5,017 bases of DNA, from positions 1 to 5,017 of the forward strand of contig CAILMK010000178.1 in assembly GCA_903835275.1 (NCBI GenBank), read 5' to 3'. The translations under genes were made by a program, and so were the position numbers. Below are positions 1-5,017 of this stretch, one piece after another. Within the stretch, counting starts at the first letter, position 1, and each line of letters begins with the position of its first letter. Under the pieces are notes generated by a model. The model was given only the letters and a program-made list of their open reading frames with translations, was not told the DNA's origin and searched no databases. The DNA is from an uncultured bacterium (lineage in GTDB: Bacteria > Bacteroidota > Bacteroidia > CAILMK01).

Positions 1-15
1 ATTATTAAAATGATA

Positions 16-51
16 AAGGAAGCGGATGTGAATTTTTACATTCGCTTCTTT
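16..51 (+). terminator. Hairpin, likely terminator of an upstream plus-strand gene
   Basis: A 14-bp stem pairs 16-29 with 38-51 around an 8-base loop, and the T-rich stretch TTTGTTT (49-55) follows. Two pairs are G-T (19/48 region and 25/42 region). These hold as G-U in plus-strand RNA but become A-C mismatches in minus-strand RNA, so the structure favours plus-strand transcripts. It most likely ends a gene to the left of the window; several stop codons at 6-16 could belong to that gene, but no coding frame can be assigned. The stem ends only 11 bases before the ATG of the next gene, so a role as a leader structure for that gene is an alternative. Confidence 0.5.
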
Positions 52-62
52 GTTTAAAGAGC

Positions 63-578
63 ATGACGGTGGAAATTATAAACAAGGTTGCCCAAAGCGG
101 TATTGTTACCATAGATCCCGAGGAATATTTTCCCGAAGGAGAAATAGTAGCTCTGGATATTAAGGAATGGCTGTTTCACGGACTGATCCTAAAGGAAGCC
201 GATTTCCGCCAGAAACTCGAAGAGCATAATTGGGAAATATATTCAGGTAAAATTGTTTGCCTTATCTGCACGGCGGATGCCATTGTGCCCTTGTGGGCAT
301 ATATGCTTTTCGTTACCCGCCTGAAACCTTTTGCAAAGGAAATATTCTATGGGAATGAAGAAGCCTACATTTCTCAATACTACAAGGATATATTATCAAA
401 AATTCAACCGGAGGAATACGCGGGAAAACGCGTTGTCATAAAAGGCTGCGGCGAAAAACAAGTCCCTGCCTTCGCGTATGTGGAACTGACCAATCTTTTA
501 ATGCCATACGCCAAGTCCATCATGTTCGGCGAACCTTGCAGCACCGTACCGGTCTACAAGGCACCGAAGACAACTTAG
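63..578 (+). CDS. DUF2480 family protein
   Basis: This 171-residue protein is recognised as a DUF2480 family member, a Bacteroidetes family of unknown function. Typical features are the N-terminal EIINKVAQSGIVTID stretch, the ADAIVPLWAY motif (71-80), the RVVIKGCGEK stretch (123-132) and the near-terminal SIMFGEPCSTVP motif (152-163). Length fits the family. No signal peptide or membrane segment is seen, so it is probably cytoplasmic. There are four cysteines (66, 69, 129, 159). Residues 48-97 and 107-156 align without gaps at an offset of 59 residues, which suggests an internal duplication. ATG at 63 is the first possible start after an in-frame TAA at 6-8, and it gives the N-terminus expected for the family. 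No Shine-Dalgarno sequence is evident, which is normal for this phylum. The gene converges on the large minus-strand gene with a 38-base gap and shows no functional link to it. Base composition looks somewhat richer in G+C than in the large genes. The family call is firm; the function is unknown. Confidence 0.93.
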   Translation: MTVEIINKVAQSGIVTIDPEEYFPEGEIVALDIKEWLFHGLILKEADFRQKLEEHNWEIYSGKIVCLICTADAIVPLWAYMLFVTRLKPFAKEIFYGNEEAYISQYYKDILSKIQPEEYAGKRVVIKGCGEKQVPAFAYVELTNLLMPYAKSIMFGEPCSTVPVYKAPKTT

Positions 579-616
579 ACAAGTTAATGATATTTTAGAG
601 TGGCAACTTTTTTTGT

Positions 617-3091
617 TTATTGCAAGATCAATTTCTGCTGCATCACACCATCCTTACTTTGTATCCTCAGAAGATAAATCCCCTTTGGTAAAGTATGCAA
701 ATCCAATTCTGCTTTTTCATTGATTACAGATTGAAATTGCACTTGTCCGGTTATATTCATAACGGATAATTGTGCATCTTTTATTCCCGGAATTCCTATT
801 GTTAAAATACCCGTAGTTGGGTTTGGATAAACATGAATGTTTACCCCATTTTTAATTGCCGATACTCCAGTATACACAAAGGAATATACAGAAGAAAATG
901 GAGAAATGCATCCATTACTATCAATTATTTGCACTTGATATTTACCGGAAGTATTTGCATAAATGCTTCTTGAAGAATCTGAAATTTTTACGCCGTCAAG
1001 ATACCAAATATAAGTAGTTGTTGATGCAATACTTGCCTCGAGGGAATCCTTCCCTCCCGCGGTAATGGACGGCATTGCCAAGTGAGGAAAAACTTTTATG
1101 ATTGCAGTATCAAAGGCCGGGCATTTACCCGAATAGGATTCCCCATAAATCAATTTATGCATTCCCCCACCTGCCAGAGATGGATTGAAATAGTACCTTC
1201 CTGAAGAATCTATCAGGGAATGCGAAGAGGTTGCAACGGTATCTAGAATATTCCATTGATATGAATACAGCGTGGTTGTCTTCAGAGGCACCCATATACT
1301 ATCCGGACAAAATGGACCGTAAATGCCCGCAATTGGTTTCAATATCGGTATCATTTTCACTTTCATGGTGTCTGTGGCGGTGCATAAACTATCTGAACTC
1401 TTTATATAAAGTACAGTATCCATTTTAATGTTGAGTGAAATTGAAACAGAAGTATCGCCCGTATTCCATAAATGAGATATTGGTTTTGTAAATGCGGAAT
1501 CCCTGACCATGATTGATAATTTACTTCCATAGCAAATGCTTGTATCTGCTGGCAGGAATGTATGCAAATAAGGAGCTACAACCACTATTCCGGAATCAGT
1601 ATGACCGCAGCCATAACCATTGTCTATTGTTAGCTTATACTTAAACGTTCCTGACTTTGCATAATGATGCGAAAAGGAAGCAGATGTAGAAGAAAGTCCA
1701 TCGTCCCCGCTCCACAAATATTTAGCTATTGCACTTCCCTTTTTAGGCTTTGCAGAAAACTTCACATCCCCGCATTTAAGTACATTTGCCATCACACTAT
1801 CCTTATCTCCGGGATGCACAGTAATCCTGTAAGAAAAATATGAAGCAGCTTGCAAGGGACAATTATTATCCTTGACAGCAACAACGAATTGATATGGCAT
1901 CGTAGAAACATCGGAATCTCCGGGAGTCCACGAAAAACTATCAACCGGATTTTTAACGCCTGTACTTGTAAAAGCTGCTCCCCTTGCGATTAAACTGCTA
2001 TCCCATGAAATGCTGTTAGTATCCTTTGAATTTAAGTTTGAAGAATAAAGATTAAAGCTCATAAAATGTCCTGCACATATAGATGTATCCCTGGCAAGCC
2101 CCTTATTAAAACCTGATAATAAAGGCATATCCTTTTTATCTGTTGGAGTTGTAACAACCAGGGATAAATCACGTAGAATACTTCCAATTTGCCGGTAATT
2201 ACCAGCAGAATCTTTTCTATACTCATTTACTCTAAAAGCTATTACCGCCAGACCGATCGCAACCGGTTCGAAAAAAAAGTCACCGTTTAAAGAATCGAAG
2301 TGAAACCCTGCATAGCTTTTTGGAGGATTCCATAGAGCATTACTTTTTGGAAAAGAATCGAAATCGAGAGGCCTAACATAAGAATATTTTCCAGTATACG
2401 TTATAGAGGTAGTAATATCACTGAGTGGTTTAACAATTTTATAAGAGAAGGAATCCCTGTTACCTAAAGAATCCACATCAAAATCAACTACACCCGGATT
2501 ATAATATACCGGTTTATTTAACCCAACAATAAGTAAAGGTGGTGACGTAAATACCGGTGAATTTTCAGGATTAGCCTGGCAACGGTTCATGGTTGATTCC
2601 ACATAAAAACTTTCGCCATTGCCTTCAAAGGTTAGTAGCGTAGAACGGCAACACTGCGTCCAAGTAATATTAACATCACAATATGCCCCGGTAAAGGATT
2701 TAAGCGTTCCTTTTCCAAAAACCACAGTGGCAGTAAAAGTAAATAATTCAATTCCATAACCAAATTTGCATGTTGGATCCCCGTAAGAAGTATTTGGCTT
2801 TGTGCCACACCTGCTGCAATTTGTTTTGCAAACAGGGGTTATGTCTATCCCTTTACTTCTGGCAGTATTTATGGTAACTGTAGTAAGTTTACCCGAATTC
2901 AAATCAATGGTCTGGTCCGGCATTGATATACCATTACAATCACGGTAAACAGTTACGGTAATAAGAAAGGTGTCTTTTCCCAATTGTTTCCACCCCATAT
3001 CAGCACCCATAATGTGAGAAGCCTTGGAAGAAAAAGGCAAAACAGAAAAAATTATCAGAAAAAATCCGGCAAAAAAAAGATGTTTTTTCAT
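617..3091 (-). CDS. Secreted PKD/Ig-like multidomain protein with T9SS type A sorting domain
   Basis: This 824-residue protein is probably exported by the Sec system and then by type IX secretion, to the surface or the medium. Residues 1-24 are a signal peptide (KKH, hydrophobic 5-20, SSKA then SHIMG). Residues 25 to about 180 form the cysteine-rich N-terminal region common in Bacteroidetes surface proteins (SHIMG, VYRDC, C88-C92-C95, C108, C138, WTQCCRS at 144-150, NPENSPVF at 174-181). About 180-315 is cadherin/Ig-like (DFDVDSLG, WNPP, RDLSLVV), and 325-425 is another beta-rich segment beginning DTSICAG. A PKD domain spans about 440-506 (WSGDDG at 460, HHY, YKLTIDNGYGC). Ig-like modules follow at about 507-580, 580-667 and 672-740. 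The tail, about 750-824, is the sorting domain (YPNPTTGILTI, KGIYLLRI). ATG at 3091 is the only usable start, because an in-frame TAG lies 21 bases upstream. No catalytic domain is seen, so an adhesion or structural role is inferred and the ligand is unknown. No strong terminator is visible in the 38-base gap to the convergent gene. Confidence 0.92.
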   Translation of the reverse strand: MKKHLFFAGFFLIIFSVLPFSSKASHIMGADMGWKQLGKDTFLITVTVYRDCNGISMPDQTIDLNSGKLTTVTINTARSKGIDITPVCKTNCSRCGTKPNTSYGDPTCKFGYGIELFTFTATVVFGKGTLKSFTGAYCDVNITWTQCCRSTLLTFEGNGESFYVESTMNRCQANPENSPVFTSPPLLIVGLNKPVYYNPGVVDFDVDSLGNRDSFSYKIVKPLSDITTSITYTGKYSYVRPLDFDSFPKSNALWNPPKSYAGFHFDSLNGDFFFEPVAIGLAVIAFRVNEYRKDSAGNYRQIGSILRDLSLVVTTPTDKKDMPLLSGFNKGLARDTSICAGHFMSFNLYSSNLNSKDTNSISWDSSLIARGAAFTSTGVKNPVDSFSWTPGDSDVSTMPYQFVVAVKDNNCPLQAASYFSYRITVHPGDKDSVMANVLKCGDVKFSAKPKKGSAIAKYLWSGDDGLSSTSASFSHHYAKSGTFKYKLTIDNGYGCGHTDSGIVVVAPYLHTFLPADTSICYGSKLSIMVRDSAFTKPISHLWNTGDTSVSISLNIKMDTVLYIKSSDSLCTATDTMKVKMIPILKPIAGIYGPFCPDSIWVPLKTTTLYSYQWNILDTVATSSHSLIDSSGRYYFNPSLAGGGMHKLIYGESYSGKCPAFDTAIIKVFPHLAMPSITAGGKDSLEASIASTTTYIWYLDGVKISDSSRSIYANTSGKYQVQIIDSNGCISPFSSVYSFVYTGVSAIKNGVNIHVYPNPTTGILTIGIPGIKDAQLSVMNITGQVQFQSVINEKAELDLHTLPKGIYLLRIQSKDGVMQQKLILQ
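1091..1354 (-). other. Extra Ig-like module absent from the upstream paralog
   Basis: Residues about 580-667 of the 824-residue protein form one module (YGPFCPDS, YSYQWNILD, GRYYFNPS, SGKCPAFDTAIIKV) with no counterpart in the neighbouring copy. In that copy TDTMKVK runs straight into TFSPHV, matching the end of the preceding module (TDTMKVK, 573-579) joined to the end of this one (KVFPH, 666-670). The length difference from the shared VFGKG motif to the stop is 87 residues, which this module accounts for. Module boundaries are placed by eye and are good to a few residues. The Ig-like label rests on the C...W...C pattern and the context of flanking modules. Confidence 0.65.
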
Positions 3092-3114
3092 TGAAGTAGT
3101 TTTATTTGGCTAAA

Positions 3115-3122
3115 CAAATATA
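3115..3122 (-). promoter_or_regulatory. Candidate Bacteroidetes -7 promoter box for the 824-aa gene
   Basis: The minus strand reads TATATTTG here, an exact match to the Bacteroidetes sigma-ABfr -7 consensus TAnnTTTG. It lies 23 bases upstream of the ATG at 3091, which would give a short A-rich leader. No good -33 TTTG box is seen 19-21 bases further upstream, and the sequence is AT-rich, so a chance match is possible. The box overlaps the foot of the terminator stem of the upstream gene. Confidence 0.4.
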
Positions 3123-3158
3123 ATGAAAAAGAAGGAATCTGCACTTCTTTTTCATTAT
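3120..3158 (-). terminator. Intrinsic terminator of the upstream paralog
   Basis: A perfect 15-bp inverted repeat pairs 3120-3134 with 3144-3158 around a 9-base loop. On the minus strand it begins 12 bases after the TAA stop (3171-3173) of the upstream paralog and is followed by the T-rich TTTGTTT. The stem is AT-rich with few G-C pairs. T-rich sequence also flanks the other side, so it could work in both directions, but no plus-strand gene approaches it. Its placement suggests the two paralogs are not simply one uninterrupted transcript. Confidence 0.75.
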
Positions 3159-3170
3159 TATTATTTTTCT

Positions 3171-5017
3171 TTACTGTTTTATCACTTGCTCCATCAAAAC
3201 CCCATCCTTACTTTGAATCCGCAGTAAATAAATACCCTTTGATAAAGTATGCAAATCCAAGTCTGCTTTTTCATTGATCACAGATTGAAACTGCGCTTGC
3301 CACGTTATATTCAAAACTGATATTTGCGCATCTTTTATTCCGGGAATTTCTATGGTTAAAATTCCTGTAGTTGGGTTTGGATAAATTTTAATATTAGCAC
3401 CATTCTTAAATACAGGCACTCCTGTATAAACAAAGGAATACGCAGAAGACAGTGCGGAAAAGCAGCCATTGCTATCTGTGATTTGCACTTGATACTTACC
3501 GGAGGTTGTTGCATGAATTATTTGTGTTGAATCAGAAATTTTTACGCTGTCCCTATACCAGATATATGCGCTTGCCCTAACTGATGATTCCAATGAATCT
3601 TTGCCAATTATATTAACGGATAGAGTTACATGAGGTGAAAAAGTTTTTACTTTCATTGTATCAGTGGAAATACAGGAACTATCCCTGACGGTAACAATAA
3701 AAACGGTATCCTTTGTAATCAAAGGCTTGATAGAAGAACTTGAATCGCCCGTGCTCCAGGAGCATTTATACGGAGGAATGCCGTTTTTACTTACAGACAA
3801 AATATGCAAAAGAGAATTTGGACACACTGTTGTGTCATTTGGCAATTTTGAGTTCAGATAAGATGGCACAATAACAAAACCGGAATCGGTATGCCCACAA
3901 CCATAACCGTTGTCTATTGTTAATTTATATTTATATACTCCTGCAATATCATAATGATGAGAAAACGAGGAAGACCTTGATAAAAGACCATCATCACCTG
4001 TCCCTAGATAGTTGGCAATAGCACTTCCTTTTTTAGGCTTTGCAGAAAAACTAACATCACCACAATTCGGTGGACTTATTGTTATTGAATCCTTGTCACC
4101 GGCATGGACCGTTATCCTATAAGCAAAATAAGACTTTCTAGGTAAAGGACAGTTATTATCTGTCGCAGAAATGACAAATTGATATGGCTGGGGTGAAATA
4201 TCCGAATCACCAGGTGTCCATGCAAATGTTCCTTTAGGTGATTTGACTTTGGAAGAAGTTGTAAAAGTAATTCCCTTTGGAAGCATAGACGTGTTCAGGG
4301 ATAAACTATTAGTATCACTGGTGTCAGCATTACTGGAATAAATATCAAAACTAAAAGTATGTCCCGCACAGACGGAAGTATCCTTGTTACCCCCCCCATT
4401 AAAGCCTGAAAGAACAGGGACACCACTATCATTTGAGCTCATTATTACAACTGATAAATCCCTGAATATACTCCCTATTTTTTGATAGTTTCCGAACTTG
4501 TCTTTTCGGTATTCATCTACATAAAAACCAATAATCCCTATCCCGGCTTTAGTTGGCCTGAAAAAAAGATCCCCCGTTGCAGAATTCAAATGAAATCCAC
4601 CATAACTATATGGCGGATTCCAAACAGCATTATTATAGGGGAATGAATCAAAATCAAATGGCTTGTCGTAAGTATAAGTCGATGTATATGTAATGTATGT
4701 ACTGGCATCCTGCCTGGGTTTTGCCAAATAGTAAACAAAAGAATCCCTCCTTCCTAATGAGTCCCTGTCTATATCTACCACTCCCGGATTATAAAAAACA
4801 GGCACATTTACCGGAATAATAAGAAGTGGCGGAGAAGTAAAAACCGGGGAATTTTCAGGATTAATCTGACATCTGTTTAATGTAGATTCAACTAAAAAGT
4901 TCTGCCAATTTCCTTCAAATGTGAGTACTCCCGAACGGCAGCATTGCGTCCATGATATTTTGATATCACAATAACTTCCTCCGGTAAACACTTTCACACT
5001 GCCTTTGCCAAAAACAA
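3171..5017 (-). CDS. Tandem paralog: PKD/Ig-like T9SS-secreted protein, 5' end cut by the window
   Basis: This is a second copy of the neighbouring large gene, open to the right edge. The frame continues past the GTG at 4995-4997 into codons for VFGKGS (4998-5015), matching VFGKGT in the complete copy (residues 124-129). That GTG is therefore internal, and about 123 N-terminal residues including the signal peptide should lie beyond the window (whole protein about 737 residues, inferred). Visible parts in order: WTQCCRS and NPENSPVF of the cysteine-rich region, a cadherin/Ig-like segment (DIDRDSLG, WNPP, RDLSVV), a DTSVCAG segment, a PKD domain (about 3882-4067), an Ig-like module (about 3645-3863), a final Ig-like module (about 3417-3635) and the T9SS type A sorting domain (about 3174-3398; YPNPTTGILTI, KGIYLLRI). 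It lacks one Ig-like module of its paralog. The usual PKD tryptophan is glycine here (codon 4002-4004), and a usual sorting-domain glycine is tryptophan (codon 3300-3302). A surface or adhesion role is inferred; no enzyme motif is seen. Confidence 0.9.
   Translation of the reverse strand, partial: VFGKGSVKVFTGGSYCDIKISWTQCCRSGVLTFEGNWQNFLVESTLNRCQINPENSPVFTSPPLLIIPVNVPVFYNPGVVDIDRDSLGRRDSFVYYLAKPRQDASTYITYTSTYTYDKPFDFDSFPYNNAVWNPPYSYGGFHLNSATGDLFFRPTKAGIGIIGFYVDEYRKDKFGNYQKIGSIFRDLSVVIMSSNDSGVPVLSGFNGGGNKDTSVCAGHTFSFDIYSSNADTSDTNSLSLNTSMLPKGITFTTSSKVKSPKGTFAWTPGDSDISPQPYQFVISATDNNCPLPRKSYFAYRITVHAGDKDSITISPPNCGDVSFSAKPKKGSAIANYLGTGDDGLLSRSSSFSHHYDIAGVYKYKLTIDNGYGCGHTDSGFVIVPSYLNSKLPNDTTVCPNSLLHILSVSKNGIPPYKCSWSTGDSSSSIKPLITKDTVFIVTVRDSSCISTDTMKVKTFSPHVTLSVNIIGKDSLESSVRASAYIWYRDSVKISDSTQIIHATTSGKYQVQITDSNGCFSALSSAYSFVYTGVPVFKNGANIKIYPNPTTGILTIEIPGIKDAQISVLNITWQAQFQSVINEKADLDLHTLSKGIYLLRIQSKDGVLMEQVIKQ
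4390..4397 (-). repeat. G8 homopolymer within the coding sequence
   Basis: Eight consecutive C on the plus strand read as G8 on the coding strand, in codons AAT GGG GGG GGT AAC (Asn-Gly-Gly-Gly-Asn). The complete paralog has only G4 at this place (Asn-Lys-Gly). The tract is in frame as given. Gain of one G would create an immediate TAA, and loss of one G would reach TGA after about 32 further codons. It is a candidate slipped-strand site; no evidence of actual variation is available from one sequence. Confidence 0.9.

Larger units (their letters stand above)
617..5017 (-). repeat. Diverged tandem gene duplication (two direct copies)
   Basis: The complete gene (617-3091) and the partial gene (3171-5017) are direct copies in the same orientation, collinear along their whole shared length apart from one module. 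Counted by eye, protein identity is about 86% (57/66) in the core of the sorting domain, 81% (50/62) in the PKD domain, 58% (23/40) in part of the cadherin-like segment and 44% (32/73) in the first Ig-like module after the PKD. Short exact DNA matches persist near the 3' ends, for example GTAGTTGGGTTTGGATAAA. The duplication is old enough for substantial divergence, unless the conserved parts have been homogenised. Confidence 0.9.

Noticed and set aside
88..160. CxxxCxxC of the 824-residue protein (residues 88-95) as a metal-binding or redox site
   Set aside because: The region is exported and rich in other cysteines typical of this N-terminal family, so structural disulfides are more likely, and no histidine or further ligand pattern supports a metal site. 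The coordinates given are residues about 88-160 of the protein, encoded near 2612-2830.
572..609. Short inverted repeat AACTT/AAGTT after the DUF2480 stop, with T7 at 608-614, as a possible terminator
   Set aside because: The stem is only 5 bp and the T tract is not adjacent to the nearer pairing; the alternative pairing with 605-609 leaves a 19-base loop. Too weak to call for either strand.
1231..1428. Plus-strand open frame of 65 codons
   Set aside because: It lies wholly antisense to the well-supported 824-residue gene, has no recognisable domain and no start context, and is a shadow of that coding sequence.
3071..3078. A8 tract in the signal-peptide codons of the 824-residue gene (T8 on the coding strand) as a phase-variation site
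   Set aside because: It encodes hydrophobic Leu-Phe-Phe codons in an AT-rich gene, and another A8 (2271-2278) is present elsewhere, so such tracts are expected from composition; G8 is the rarer signal.
3664..3861. Plus-strand open frame of 65 codons
   Set aside because: It is antisense to the Ig-like module of the upstream paralog and shows no similarity to the other 65-codon antisense frame despite equal length; a chance frame.
1..5017. CRISPR array, tRNA or rRNA gene, insertion sequence, toxin-antitoxin or defence system
   Set aside because: No regularly spaced short repeats, no cloverleaf or rRNA-like segment, no transposase motif or terminal repeats, and nearly all of the window is accounted for by the three genes.

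Overview
The window looks like a chromosomal fragment from a member of the Bacteroidetes (Bacteroidota). Three things point there. It carries a DUF2480-family gene, a family I know only from this phylum. It carries two large secreted proteins; both end in a type IX secretion (T9SS) type A sorting domain, and the complete one has a signal peptide. None of the visible starts has a clear Shine-Dalgarno sequence, and the one promoter-like box fits the Bacteroidetes -7 consensus TAnnTTTG. I cannot name the genus.

Layout: positions 16-51 form a hairpin, probably the terminator of a plus-strand gene lying to the left of the window. A short plus-strand DUF2480 gene follows at 63-578. After a 38-base convergent gap, the rest of the window is two tandem, paralogous minus-strand genes. 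The complete downstream copy is at 617-3091 (824 aa). The upstream copy runs from 3171 to the right edge and lacks its 5' end. The 79-base gap between them holds a 15-bp perfect inverted repeat, which looks like the terminator of the upstream copy. It also holds a -7-like box for the downstream copy that overlaps the foot of that stem.

The two large genes encode multidomain, probably cell-surface or secreted proteins. They share a cysteine-rich N-terminal region of the kind that begins SHIMG in many Bacteroidetes surface proteins, then Ig/cadherin-like segments, a PKD domain, more Ig-like modules and the T9SS sorting tail. They arose by duplication. They differ by one Ig-like module of about 87 residues, by uneven divergence along their length, and by a G8 homopolymer found only in the upstream copy. 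There is no metabolic operon, mobile element, RNA gene or CRISPR array, and I see no convincing new multi-gene system. The points most worth following are an internal repeat in the DUF2480 protein, the module gain or loss between the paralogs, and the G8 tract as a possible phase-variation site.
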